A stretch of DNA of 52,181 bases, from the NCBI RefSeq assembly GCF_002422095.1, contig NZ_DITB01000032.1, forward strand, positions 1 to 52,181, read 5' to 3'. Of this stretch, positions 25,434 through 34,637 are shown piece by piece; position 1 is the first letter of the stretch; each line of letters begins with the position of its first letter. The notes under the pieces are model-generated. The model had not been told where the DNA came from and made no database searches. It was given only the letters and a program-made list of their open reading frames with translations. The stretch is from Flavobacterium sp. UBA6195. GTDB lineage: Bacteria; Bacteroidota; Bacteroidia; Flavobacteriales; Flavobacteriaceae. The position numbers and the translations under genes were made by a program.

Positions 25434-27433
25434 AAAAATATTTTGCCTTAATCGCCTTAATTTTTGGAATTTTTGGAAACGCGCAAATTTTGAATCCAGT
25501 ACAATGGAAAACAAAAGTTGTTCAAAAATCGGCTACCGAATTTGAATTGATTATGGATGCTACTATAGAAAATGAGTGGCACATGTTTTCGCAATATACT
25601 CCAGATGGTGGTTCGCTTCCCACGGTTTTTAATTACAAAAATCAGAAAGGAAATTATCAGTTAGTTGGAAAAACAACTGAGAGTAAATACAAAAAAGTAT
25701 ATAACGATATCTTTGAGGTTGATGAATACATGTTTGAAAACGCTGCACAATTCAAGCAAACGGTAAAGATTACCAATGCCAATCTAAAAGAAATTAAGGT
25801 CTATGTGGAATACCAAGCTTGTAAAGAACAATGTATCCAACAAGATGCTACTTTTACTTTTAAATTGCCTGCAATTAAGACAGAGGATGTAGCAAGTACA
25901 GTCGTAGAAACTGATTCGACGATTGTTGCTACTGATACATCAGCAGTTGTAACTGCAGTTACAGAAAAATCTACAAAAGAAGTTGTAGCAACTGCAGCTC
26001 CAAAAACAGAAGAAAAAGGATTATGGTCGATTTTCTTTTTAGCGTTTTTTGGTGGATTTGCGGCTTTACTTACGCCTTGCGTATTCCCAATGATTCCTAT
26101 GACAGTGAGTTTCTTCACCAAACAAAGTAAAACCAAAGCAGAAGGAAAGAAAAACGCTATTTTATATGGTGTTTCAATTATATTGATTTACGTTATTTTA
26201 GGTTCATTAGTAACAGGTGTTTTTGGAGCGGATTCGTTAAATGCACTATCAACAAACGTTTGGTTTAACTTGATTTTCTTTGGATTATTAGTGTTTTTTG
26301 CAGCCTCATTTTTAGGAGCATTTGAAATCGTTTTACCAAATTCATGGGCCAATAAAGTAGACCAACAAGCCGATAGAGGAGGATTTGTAGGAATCCTTTT
26401 TATGGCATTGGCTTTAGCAATTGTTTCATTTTCTTGTACTGGACCAATCGTTGGAACATTATTAGTTGAAGCAGCGTCTAAAGGTGGTTTAGCGCCAATT
26501 ATAGGAATGTTAGGATTCTCATCAGCTTTAGCATTACCCTTTATGTTATTTGCGATGTTCCCAGGTTGGATGAACTCGTTACCTAAATCAGGTGGATGGT
26601 TAAATACGGTTAAAGTTTCTCTAGGATTTTTAGAATTAGCTTTAGCATTCAAATTTTTATCGAATGCCGATTTAGTAGTGCAAGCACATTTATTAGAAAG
26701 AGAAGTTTTTATAGGAATATGGATTGCGATTTTTGGAACTTGGGCAGCGTATCTTTTTGGAAAATTAACGTTGCCACACGATAGTCCTATGACTCATCTA
26801 TCTGTTGGAAGATTGTTTATGGCGATTTTCGTTACGATATTTACAATTTATCTAATTCCAGGATTATGGGGTGCTCCATTGAAAATTATTTCAGGATTTC
26901 CACCGCCAATGACCTATAGTGAAAGTCCTAACGGAATTGGAACTTCCGGAGGAACCACGCCAGCTGCAGTTGCACTTCCAGAACATGCTCACTCAGGTCC
27001 ACATGGAATAATAGCTTTTCACGATTATGAAGACGGATTGGCTTACGCTAAGAAAGTAGGTAAACCAATTTTATTAGATTTCACGGGTCATGCTTGTGTG
27101 AATTGTAGAAAAATGGAAGATTTTGTTTGGTCTAAACCTGAAATCTTATCGATTTTGAAAGATCAAGTTGTTCTGGTATCGTTATATGTAGATGACAAAC
27201 GCGAATTACCAAAAGAAGAGCAATACGTTTCAAAAGAAACAGGTAAAGAAATTGTAACGATTGGAAACAAATGGAGCGATTATCAAATTACTCATTATAA
27301 AAACAATGCACAACCTTATTACATTATTTTAGATAGCGATGGAAATGATATTACCCAGCAAATTGGATATACACCAGATGCTGAGGTATATAAAAAATGG
27401 TTAGAAGACGGAATATCAAAATTCAAAAAATAA
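25430..27433 (+). CDS. dsbD: Thiol:disulfide interchange protein DsbD
   Basis: 667 residues. Transfers electrons from cytoplasmic thioredoxin to periplasmic thiol proteins. A signal peptide (MKKYFALIALIFGIFGNAQ) leads into the periplasmic alpha domain with C131 and C135 (ACKEQC). After a low-complexity Thr/Val linker comes the membrane domain with C217 in TPCVFPMIP and C336 in FSCTGPIVG. The C-terminal thioredoxin-like gamma domain has C555-V-N-C558. All six redox cysteines are present. Translationally coupled to tilS by ATGA, although the two functions are unrelated; a terminator ends the unit. It is the full-length counterpart of the split parts in the arsenic operon. Confidence 0.93.
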   Translation: MKKYFALIALIFGIFGNAQILNPVQWKTKVVQKSATEFELIMDATIENEWHMFSQYTPDGGSLPTVFNYKNQKGNYQLVGKTTESKYKKVYNDIFEVDEYMFENAAQFKQTVKITNANLKEIKVYVEYQACKEQCIQQDATFTFKLPAIKTEDVASTVVETDSTIVATDTSAVVTAVTEKSTKEVVATAAPKTEEKGLWSIFFLAFFGGFAALLTPCVFPMIPMTVSFFTKQSKTKAEGKKNAILYGVSIILIYVILGSLVTGVFGADSLNALSTNVWFNLIFFGLLVFFAASFLGAFEIVLPNSWANKVDQQADRGGFVGILFMALALAIVSFSCTGPIVGTLLVEAASKGGLAPIIGMLGFSSALALPFMLFAMFPGWMNSLPKSGGWLNTVKVSLGFLELALAFKFLSNADLVVQAHLLEREVFIGIWIAIFGTWAAYLFGKLTLPHDSPMTHLSVGRLFMAIFVTIFTIYLIPGLWGAPLKIISGFPPPMTYSESPNGIGTSGGTTPAAVALPEHAHSGPHGIIAFHDYEDGLAYAKKVGKPILLDFTGHACVNCRKMEDFVWSKPEILSILKDQVVLVSLYVDDKRELPKEEQYVSKETGKEIVTIGNKWSDYQITHYKNNAQPYYIILDSDGNDITQQIGYTPDAEVYKKWLEDGISKFKK

Positions 27434-27436
27434 ATT

Positions 27437-27462
27437 AAATCCCGAGCAATCGGGATTTTTTA
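27437..27462 (+). terminator. Terminator of the pabB-tilS-dsbD unit
   Basis: AAATCCCGA pairs with TCGGGATTT around a GCAA tetraloop and is followed by T residues. Confidence 0.9.
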
Positions 27463-27477
27463 TTTCAAAAACTTTTC

Positions 27478-27485
27478 TATATTTG
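27478..27485 (+). promoter_or_regulatory. -7 box of yifB
   Basis: TATATTTG fits TAnnTTTG, 32 nt before the yifB ATG. The -33 region lies inside the preceding terminator and has no TTTG. Confidence 0.5.
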
Positions 27486-27517
27486 CATCTATATAAGCCA
27501 TTTAAAAAGTATAAGCC

Positions 27518-29053
27518 ATGTTAGTAAAAGTATTCGGAAGCGCCGTTTTTGGCGTAGAGGCCACTACAATCACTGTAGAAGTAAACACAGAAAAAGGAAT
27601 CGGTTATCATTTAGTTGGACTTCCTGATTCGGCCATAAAAGAAAGCAGTTTTCGAATTGCTGCTGCACTTAAAAACAATTCCTATCAATTTCCCGGTAAA
27701 AAAATCATTGTAAATATGGCGCCTGCTGATTTACGAAAAGAAGGTTCTGCTTACGATTTAACTATTGCAGTTGGAATTTTAGCGGCTTCTTCTCAAATTA
27801 CCTCAAAAGAAATCGAAAATTACATCATCATGGGCGAATTATCGCTTGATGGTACTTTACAACCCATAAAAGGAGCATTATCTATCGCTATTAAAGCCAA
27901 AGAAGAAGGTTTTAAAGGAATTATGATTCCAATCCAAAATGTCAAAGAGGCCGCAATAGTAGAAAATATTGATGTTTATGGGATTTCAAATGTTACCGAA
28001 GTAATCGAATTTTTTGAAGGAAAAGGAAACTTAGAACCCACAAGAATTGATACAACTGAAGAATTTTCAAAAACTCTAAACTTTCCAGAACACGATTTTG
28101 CCGATGTTAAAGGCCAAGAAGGAATAAAACGATGCATGGAAATTGCGGCTGCTGGCGGTCATAACATTATTTTAATTGGTCCGCCAGGTTCTGGAAAAAC
28201 GATGTTAGCCAAGCGATTACCAAGTATTTTGCCACCAATGACGATGCGAGAAGCTTTGGAAACTACTAAAATTCATTCTGTTGCTGGAAAGACAAAAGAT
28301 GTAGGTTTGATGGCGCAGCGTCCTTTTAGAAGTCCACATCACACCGCGAGTTCAGTTTCCTTAGTTGGTGGAGGAAGTTATCCACAACCTGGAGAAATTT
28401 CCTTAGCTCACAACGGCGTTTTATTTTTAGACGAATTACCCGAATTTAAACGAGAAGTTTTAGAAGTAATGCGCCAACCTTTAGAAGATAGGGAAGTTAC
28501 GATTTCTAGAGCGAAATTTACGATTACTTATCCATCTTCGTTTATGTTAGTGGCGAGTATGAATCCGAGCCCGGGAGGTTATTTTAATGACCCTAATGCA
28601 CCTGTGAGTTCTACTCCTCAAGAAATGCAGCGCTATTTGAGCAAGATTTCGGGACCATTATTAGATCGAATTGATATCCATATTGAAGTAACACCTGTCC
28701 CGTTTGAAAAACTAACTGAAACTCGAAAAGCAGAAAGTAGTGTAGCAATTAGAGAGCGAGTTACAAAAGCCAGACAGATTCAATCGCAACGCTTTGAAAA
28801 TTTTGAACATATTCATTATAATGCGCAAATGAGTAGCAAATTAATTCGTGAATTTTGTGTTTTAGATGAGGTTTCGTTACAATTACTAAAAACAGCGATG
28901 GAACGTTTGAATTTATCCGCTAGAGCGTATGATAGAATTTTAAAAGTATCTAGAACTATAGCTGATTTAGAGAATTCTGAGAATATTCAATCGCATCATA
29001 TTGCAGAGGCAATTCAGTATCGTAGTTTGGATAGGGAAGGGTGGTTAGGATAA
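27518..29053 (+). CDS. comM: YifB/ComM-family Mg-chelatase-like AAA+ ATPase
   Basis: 511 residues. An N-terminal Lon-protease-like fold (ChlI domain, about 20-140) precedes the Mg-chelatase AAA+ core with Walker A GPPGSGKT (221-228), Walker B VLFLDELPEF and a C-terminal helical domain with LSARAYDRILKVSRTIADLE. ComM in Vibrio and Acinetobacter is a hexameric helicase that extends branch migration during natural transformation. The protein is widespread also in bacteria not known to be competent, so a general recombination role is likely here. Monocistronic, with its own -7 box and terminator. Confidence 0.92.
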   Translation: MLVKVFGSAVFGVEATTITVEVNTEKGIGYHLVGLPDSAIKESSFRIAAALKNNSYQFPGKKIIVNMAPADLRKEGSAYDLTIAVGILAASSQITSKEIENYIIMGELSLDGTLQPIKGALSIAIKAKEEGFKGIMIPIQNVKEAAIVENIDVYGISNVTEVIEFFEGKGNLEPTRIDTTEEFSKTLNFPEHDFADVKGQEGIKRCMEIAAAGGHNIILIGPPGSGKTMLAKRLPSILPPMTMREALETTKIHSVAGKTKDVGLMAQRPFRSPHHTASSVSLVGGGSYPQPGEISLAHNGVLFLDELPEFKREVLEVMRQPLEDREVTISRAKFTITYPSSFMLVASMNPSPGGYFNDPNAPVSSTPQEMQRYLSKISGPLLDRIDIHIEVTPVPFEKLTETRKAESSVAIRERVTKARQIQSQRFENFEHIHYNAQMSSKLIREFCVLDEVSLQLLKTAMERLNLSARAYDRILKVSRTIADLENSENIQSHHIAEAIQYRSLDREGWLG

Positions 29054-29097
29054 AAAAAAAAGAATTCTTCTTTTTTTTTAAGAAGAATTCTTTTTTT
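29054..29097. terminator. Bidirectional terminator, comM / DUF2452
   Basis: An A-run, AGAATTCTTCTT, a T-rich loop, AAGAAGAATTCT and a T-run form a near-perfect hairpin of about 18 bp. It sits between convergent genes and overlaps the stop of the minus-strand gene. Confidence 0.85.
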
Positions 29098-29512
29098 AAA
29101 ATGAATCTTGTTTGGAACTAATATGTATCCATTTTTTATCACTATTTAATTTAAATGATCCAATAAATTCTTTATTCCATTGCGATGGGTGAATCAAGGA
29201 TAGGAAATGAGTTCCATCATTTGATTGATATAAATGATACGTTTCACCAATTAAGGGTTCGAAAGAATATTTGGAATTGTAGATAATTTCGTTCCATTCA
29301 TATTCTTGCATTAACTTCTCATATTCGGCTTTAAGTTCATTGAATTTACTTTCAAATTCTTTGTTAACTTTTCTAATTCCTACACTTTTCCAATCCAAAA
29401 TATTGTCTATTTTGATTACGGGTGCTCCAACATTAGTTGGATAGGCAAGCATACTAGCATTGTAACCTTCCTCTTCATTAAAAACAACATTATCTGGAAT
29501 TTTATTTTTCAT
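29096..29512 (-). CDS. DUF2452 domain protein
   Basis: 138 residues, soluble, no signal peptide. NVGAPVIKIDNILDWKSVGI and the C-terminal YHLYQSNDGTHFLSLIHPSQW are the conserved parts of DUF2452 (PF10504), a family shared with some eukaryotes and without known function. A coiled-coil-like helix (KEFESKFNELKAEYEKLMQEYEW) lies between them. The family assignment is from memory of these motifs. It appears monocistronic, with a minus-strand -7 box about 60 nt upstream. Confidence 0.75.
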   Translation of the reverse strand: MKNKIPDNVVFNEEEGYNASMLAYPTNVGAPVIKIDNILDWKSVGIRKVNKEFESKFNELKAEYEKLMQEYEWNEIIYNSKYSFEPLIGETYHLYQSNDGTHFLSLIHPSQWNKEFIGSFKLNSDKKWIHISSKQDSF

Positions 29513-29570
29513 ATTTTTATGATTGAATATTTACCAACTTTTTGTTTAATTAAATTAATTAAAAGTTAAA

Positions 29571-29578
29571 CAAAAGTA
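29571..29578 (-). promoter_or_regulatory. -7 box of the DUF2452 gene
   Basis: TACTTTTG on the minus strand fits TAnnTTTG. An inverted repeat TTTGTTTAA / TTAAACAAA lies just downstream in the leader. No clear -33 box. Confidence 0.5.
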
Positions 29579-29646
29579 CAAAAAATATTCAAATAAGTTA
29601 CTTATAATGACTAAAATTGTTTTAAAAATAAATTATTGATGAAAAG

Positions 29647-30501
29647 CTACATTTCTTCGGCAAAAGTATCACTTAATCGAATATCACCAGACTTGAATCC
29701 TTTCATAAACCATTTCATACGTTGTTCAGATGAACCATGAGTAAATGAATCGGGAACAACATGACCTTGCATTTTACTTTGAATGGCATCATCACCAACA
29801 GCATGAGCGGCACTTAACGCTTCTTCAATATCACCTTCTTCTAAATATTTTTGGTTATAATGTGCCCACAATCCGCCATAGAAATCGGCTTGGAGTTCTA
29901 AACAAACGGATAATTTATTGGCTTCGGTTTCACTTTTGGTTTGTTGTAATTTTCTAACTTTTCCCGAAGTTCCTAAAATGGTTTGGACATGATGTCCCAC
30001 TTCGTGAGCAATTACGTAAGCTATTGCAAAATCACCACCTTTAGCTCCAAAACGGGTTTTTAGCTCCTCAAAAAAAGCTAAATCCATATACACTTTATGA
30101 TCGCCTGGACAATAAAATGGTCCTGAAGCAGAACTTGCCCCACCACAAGCAGTTTCAACGGAACCCGAAAATAATACCATTTTAGGTTGTTTGTAAGTTC
30201 CTAAATTATTTTCTTCAAATATTTTAGTCCAAGTATCTTCAGTATCAGCTAAAACGGTTGAAACGAATTCTCTCATTTCCTTTTCTTCAGGAGTAAGTTC
30301 TCTTTGTTCTACTTGTTCTGTTTGTTGTACACCTTGACTTTGTTGAATAGTATCAACAAATGGTGCTGCTTCAGGGAAAAACATTTTTACTAGAAAAAAT
30401 ATAATTGCTATGGTACCTCCACCAGCAATTACTTTTCCACTGCCAGACATTCCTCTTCTGTCTTCTACGTTGTCACTTTGACGTCTACCTTTCCATTTCA
30501 C
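29647..30501 (-). CDS. YpfJ/KPN_02809-type neutral zinc metallopeptidase
   Basis: 284 residues. MKWKGRRQSDNVEDRRG is the characteristic cytosolic N-terminus of the family (PF04228), followed by one membrane helix (about 25-42). The catalytic domain contains the zinc motif H166-E-V-G-H170 followed by H171, preceded by CPGDHKVYMDL and followed by CLELQADFYGGLWAH, all conserved. The natural substrate is unknown. It is encoded 15 nt after the DUF5723 gene on the same strand, so it may belong to an operon with the hybrid kinase. Confidence 0.87.
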   Translation of the reverse strand: MKWKGRRQSDNVEDRRGMSGSGKVIAGGGTIAIIFFLVKMFFPEAAPFVDTIQQSQGVQQTEQVEQRELTPEEKEMREFVSTVLADTEDTWTKIFEENNLGTYKQPKMVLFSGSVETACGGASSASGPFYCPGDHKVYMDLAFFEELKTRFGAKGGDFAIAYVIAHEVGHHVQTILGTSGKVRKLQQTKSETEANKLSVCLELQADFYGGLWAHYNQKYLEEGDIEEALSAAHAVGDDAIQSKMQGHVVPDSFTHGSSEQRMKWFMKGFKSGDIRLSDTFAEEM

Positions 30502-30516
30502 AATTTCAAATTTTGA

Positions 30517-31872
30517 TTATAACCCAAATCGAATTCCTAAATATAAATCAGCTTGTTTTCCGTTATTAGCTAGTGCAGAAAAAACACTATTAGATCCCAT
30601 GAAAAATCCACCCACTCTAAATCCAATTCCACTAGTAAACCCAGAAATTTCATTTGAGGCTAAAGGCACAAATGTTTCAAACCATTTAGTAGTGAATCTT
30701 GGAATTAATGTATAGGAATTTTGTGTAGTTATAAAATCATTTTTAGAATCATCATTTATTTTTTGATTCACACTTGCTGTAACAAACCATTTTTTTGCTA
30801 ATCTAACATCTGCATAGGCATTGATAACAGTAGGAAGTTTTACTGAATAATGAGCTGTGTTTGAAGTTGATTGAAAATAATTAGCATTAGCAGGGTCATT
30901 AAGAATAGTTTCAATTTCCGATAAACTTTCAGCATTTTCAAATTGGTTTAAATCTAAACTTTCAAAATTTTCAACATTTAAAGAATAATTTTTATTAAGA
31001 TTGTTATTCGATTTAAAGGTCATAGAACCAATGTTTTTAATTGATAATCCGGTATTTAATTTGTAACTATTTGTATCATTTTCATCTTTTAAACGATAAT
31101 TAATAGCTAAATCAGCAGCAAAACCATTAATTCCTTGAGAGAAGAATTCGTTATAATTTCCTTGATCATTATAATCATTCGCTAAAACACCAGCGTAAGC
31201 AATATTAACATTTGCCGAAGCATTTGTAAGTGATAGATTTCCCATATTATTGACTAAAGTACCACTGAAATTATTTGCAGAAAAATTTGCATAAGCACCT
31301 GGAAACAATAATCTTAAGTTTGTACCAATATTTAATTTATGTTTTGGTAAATCTATAATATTTCTTGCTAGAGTAAACCCAAGTTCTCCCCAAGTAGTAG
31401 CATTTAATCTTTGGTTTTCGTTAGATGAAATGATTGTTTGAGAAAAAATAGTACTCAAATTTCCGTTTTGTATAGCATCAGCTAATTGAGAGTTTACATT
31501 AATTACATTAGCCTTAATGTTGGCAACTGAATATATTCCGAACCCCCATTTATTATATTTAAATGCAAAAGAGGGTCCATATATTTGAGAATCAATTCTT
31601 AAATTTACTGCTTCATTTCCTTCAAATATTTTGTCTTCAAGATTATTTCCTTTAATTAAGTCGTTAAAAGATAGTTTGTTATTTGAAATTCCGGCTGAAA
31701 AATTAAATATATTGGCTTCAAATTTTGAATTAATATTTGCTAATTCGGCTGGGTTATTTGTTGCATTCAATAAGCCTACTCTTTTAGATGTAGTAATACC
31801 ATTAAAATGCTCCTGTGAAAATAAAGAAGTTGATAATAGAATAGTTAATGTAATTAGTTGTATTCTTTTCAT
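30517..31872 (-). CDS. DUF5723 family outer-membrane beta-barrel-like protein
   Basis: 451 residues from the ATG at 31872, which starts a signal peptide (MKRIQLITLTILLSTSLFSQ); an upstream in-frame start would overlap the kinase gene. The mature part is rich in alternating beta strands and ends in GLRFGL-like aromatic/hydrophobic residues, as in outer-membrane barrels. I recognise DUF5723 by the N-terminal LLNATNNPAELA and the PSFAFKYNKWGFGIYS region. Function unknown. Only 1 nt separates it from the stop of the hybrid kinase, which strongly implies co-translation. Confidence 0.75.
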   Translation of the reverse strand: MKRIQLITLTILLSTSLFSQEHFNGITTSKRVGLLNATNNPAELANINSKFEANIFNFSAGISNNKLSFNDLIKGNNLEDKIFEGNEAVNLRIDSQIYGPSFAFKYNKWGFGIYSVANIKANVINVNSQLADAIQNGNLSTIFSQTIISSNENQRLNATTWGELGFTLARNIIDLPKHKLNIGTNLRLLFPGAYANFSANNFSGTLVNNMGNLSLTNASANVNIAYAGVLANDYNDQGNYNEFFSQGINGFAADLAINYRLKDENDTNSYKLNTGLSIKNIGSMTFKSNNNLNKNYSLNVENFESLDLNQFENAESLSEIETILNDPANANYFQSTSNTAHYSVKLPTVINAYADVRLAKKWFVTASVNQKINDDSKNDFITTQNSYTLIPRFTTKWFETFVPLASNEISGFTSGIGFRVGGFFMGSNSVFSALANNGKQADLYLGIRFGL

Positions 31873-31873
31873 G

Positions 31874-33877
31874 TTAGATATATTTATTAATAATAGTTTG
31901 TAATTCAATTAATTTGAATGGCTTAGAAATAAAGTCATCCATACCATTTTCAATGCATTTTTCTTTTTCTCCAATCATAATACCCGCAGTTAATGCAATG
32001 ATTGGTAAATTTTTAAATTTATCATTATTTCTGATTTCAATTGTTGTTTCATACCCATTTTTTATAGGCATTTGAATATCCATTAAAATTAAATTTACAT
32101 TTTGATTTTCTAATATTTCTAATGCCATTTTTCCATTATAAGCTTCTAAAATTGTACTTTTAGGCAAAATGGAATGAATCATTTTTGTACAAAGTAACAT
32201 ATTTATTTTATTGTCTTCAACAATTAAAATTTTAAATTTTTTACTTAGTTTATTAGATTTATTATTTTTTTTCTCGTCAACATAACCCGAAATTTGTTCT
32301 TTAGTGGCAAGACTATTAGCAGTTTCAAAATTAATAGTAAAATTAAAATTACTACCTTCCCCCACAACACTTTTTACATTTATTTTACTATTTAGTTTTT
32401 CTAAAATTTGATTTGATATTGATAAACCTAAACCTGTACCACCAAATTTTTTACTTGTGGATACATCTTCTTGAACAAATGATTGGAATATTTTGTTTAA
32501 ATTATGATTTTGAATTCCAATACCTGTATCAATTACTGAGAAACAAATGGGGACAAATTGGTTTTTATTTTTTTTGACAATTTCAATTTGAAGGAGGACT
32601 TCTCCAAAGTTTGTAAATTTTACGGCATTACCAATTAAATTCACTAATACTTGTTTTAGTCTTACACTATCTGTAATAACATATTTTGGAATATTTGGAT
32701 CAATCATTAAATTTAGATCAATTTTTTTATTAAGAGCATGACTTTTAAATAAGTCTATTACTTGTTCTGCTAATGATCTTAAATTAACAGGTTCAAAAGA
32801 TAATTCAAACTTTCCAGATTCAATTTTTGAAAAATCTAGTATATCATTAATTATGTCTAGAAGTAAATTAGCAGATTGGTTGATGTTACTCATGTAAACT
32901 TGTTGATCTGAATCAAGTTTTGTTTTTAGTAATAAATCAGTAAATCCAATTATTCCATTTAAAGGTGTTCTTATTTCATGACTCATGTTGGCTAAAAAAT
33001 CTGATTTTGCCTGATTAGCAAGCTCTGCAAATTCTTTTGCTTTTATTGCAGCATCTCTTTCTTTTTGTGCTGTAATATCTCGGGCAACTCCTCTTATTTT
33101 AATTACTTCACCTGCTTCGTTTATTACAGGTTCACCAGATCCTAAAAGCCATTTTTTTCTATTTCCAGATAGTGTGAAAGGATGTTCTACTTCGTATGAT
33201 ATTTTTTCTTTAATTGTTCTATCTGCAAGCTGGTCTAAGTGATTTATATCTTCAATAGTTAATCGGCTTCTATATGATTCGGCTAAATTTTCTTTTGCAC
33301 TTTTATCAATTTCAAAAATGTTGTAAAGTTCATCTGACCAATATAATTTGTTGCTGATTAAATCAAATTCCCAACTCCCAATTTTAGCCATTTTTTGGGA
33401 TTCATTTAATAATTTTTCACTAAGTATTAATTTTTCTTGGGTGTTTTTAATTCCTGAAATATCCCTAGCTATTGCAAATACTATTTTTGTTTCTAAATTG
33501 ATAGTTGAAATCCATTGTAACCAAATTTTGGACCCATCTTTTCGTAAGTAACGATTGCTAAAATTGATAGTATTAATTCCTTCACTGAGATTATTTATCT
33601 CATTTAAGGTTTTTTCTATATCATCTGAATAGACATAATTGATGAATTTTTTAGTGATTAATTCTGATTCAGTATATCCTAATGTATTAGTGAAAGCGGG
33701 ATTGATTTTTAAAAAATAACCATCTAAATTGGCTATGCATATTAAATCAGTAGTTTCATTAAAAAAATAGTCAAAATTCTCTTGTAAAGTATCTTTACTT
33801 TTGTAGTAGTCTAATTCCGTCTCAAGTTGTTTGATTTTTTGATTAGAAGTAATATGTGAAAGTAGAGTTTTCTTCAT
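31874..33877 (-). CDS. Cytosolic PAS-PAS hybrid histidine kinase/response regulator
   Basis: 667 residues with no membrane helix or signal peptide. A short coiled coil (about 10-35) leads into PAS 1 (about 38-145) and PAS 2 (about 165-272). HisKA follows with the phospho-accepting H300 in MSHEIRTPLNG, HATPase has N-box LVNLIGNAVKF and G-boxes DTGIGI and GGTGLGL, and the C-terminal receiver has D600 in LILMDIQMP. No DNA-binding output domain and no Hpt domain are present, so the final output is unclear. The PAS domains suggest an intracellular redox, ligand or energy signal. It is the first gene of a run with DUF5723 and the YpfJ-type peptidase. Confidence 0.92.
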   Translation of the reverse strand: MKKTLLSHITSNQKIKQLETELDYYKSKDTLQENFDYFFNETTDLICIANLDGYFLKINPAFTNTLGYTESELITKKFINYVYSDDIEKTLNEINNLSEGINTINFSNRYLRKDGSKIWLQWISTINLETKIVFAIARDISGIKNTQEKLILSEKLLNESQKMAKIGSWEFDLISNKLYWSDELYNIFEIDKSAKENLAESYRSRLTIEDINHLDQLADRTIKEKISYEVEHPFTLSGNRKKWLLGSGEPVINEAGEVIKIRGVARDITAQKERDAAIKAKEFAELANQAKSDFLANMSHEIRTPLNGIIGFTDLLLKTKLDSDQQVYMSNINQSANLLLDIINDILDFSKIESGKFELSFEPVNLRSLAEQVIDLFKSHALNKKIDLNLMIDPNIPKYVITDSVRLKQVLVNLIGNAVKFTNFGEVLLQIEIVKKNKNQFVPICFSVIDTGIGIQNHNLNKIFQSFVQEDVSTSKKFGGTGLGLSISNQILEKLNSKINVKSVVGEGSNFNFTINFETANSLATKEQISGYVDEKKNNKSNKLSKKFKILIVEDNKINMLLCTKMIHSILPKSTILEAYNGKMALEILENQNVNLILMDIQMPIKNGYETTIEIRNNDKFKNLPIIALTAGIMIGEKEKCIENGMDDFISKPFKLIELQTIINKYI

Positions 33878-33915
33878 TACATCGGAATTATTTGCAATAA
33901 ATGTAGTGAAAAAAC

Positions 33916-33938
33916 TTTAAAAAAACATGAATCATGTT
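33916..33938 (-). terminator. Terminator of the panB-rluA unit
   Basis: AACATGA and TCATGTT form an inverted repeat around one A, with seven to eight A residues at 33918-33925 giving the minus-strand U-tail. The stem overlaps the stop codon of the pseudouridine synthase. The stem is short and AT-rich, so this is moderately supported. Confidence 0.55.
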
Positions 33939-34635
33939 AAATTATTGAATTCCAAATAACGTTGTTTGGGGTTTTTGCTATAAATGTCAAGTTTTCTTTG
34001 GAAACAGGATGGGTTAAAATTAACTTACGTGCATGCAGATGAATCCCTCCATCAGTATTACTTCGGTCAAAACCATATTTTAAATCGCCTTTTATAGGAC
34101 AACCTATTGCTTGTAGTTGCGCTCTAATTTGATGGTGTCTTCCTGTGTGTAAATCAATTTCTAAAACAAAATAATTATCTAATTTCTTGATGATTTGATA
34201 ACTTAAACTTGCTTTTTTACTTTCTGGAACCTCTTTCAAATAAGCTTTTGAAGTATTGTTTTTCGTATTTCGTTTTAAGAAATGAACTAAAGTATCTTTT
34301 TCTTTTGGAGGACAATTTTTCACAACTGCCCAATAGGTTTTTTGAGTTTCTCTGTTTTTAAACGTTTCATTTAAACGAGTAAGGGCTTTTGAAGTTTTCG
34401 CAAAAACAACAATTCCAGTGGTTGGACGATCTAAACGATGTACAACACCTAAAAAAACATCTCCAGGTTTGTTGTATTTTTCTTTGATGTATTCTTTTAC
34501 TACATCCGAAAGTGGTTTATCTCCGGTTTTATCACCTTGAACAATATCGCCTACACGTTTATTAATTACAATTATATGATTGTCTTCATGCAGAATTTGA
34601 AGATTGTTTTTGGTTGAAATTTCTTTAGTAGACAC
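33937..34635 (-). CDS. RluA-family pseudouridine synthase
   Basis: 232 residues, catalytic domain only, without the N-terminal S4 domain seen in RluC/RluD. The catalytic aspartate is D69 in VVHRLDRPTTGIVVFAKT; DLHTGRHHQIRAQL and HLHARKL are the other conserved motifs. It should isomerise uridine in rRNA or tRNA; the target base cannot be told from sequence. The gene starts 2 nt after the panB stop, an association of unrelated functions. Confidence 0.9.
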   Translation of the reverse strand: MSTKEISTKNNLQILHEDNHIIVINKRVGDIVQGDKTGDKPLSDVVKEYIKEKYNKPGDVFLGVVHRLDRPTTGIVVFAKTSKALTRLNETFKNRETQKTYWAVVKNCPPKEKDTLVHFLKRNTKNNTSKAYLKEVPESKKASLSYQIIKKLDNYFVLEIDLHTGRHHQIRAQLQAIGCPIKGDLKYGFDRSNTDGGIHLHARKLILTHPVSKENLTFIAKTPNNVIWNSII

Positions 34636-34637
34636 AA

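Noticed and set aside
26188..26652. Minus-strand open frame of 154 codons opposite dsbD
   Set aside because: Shadow of the dsbD membrane domain; Asn/Pro-rich translation without family features.
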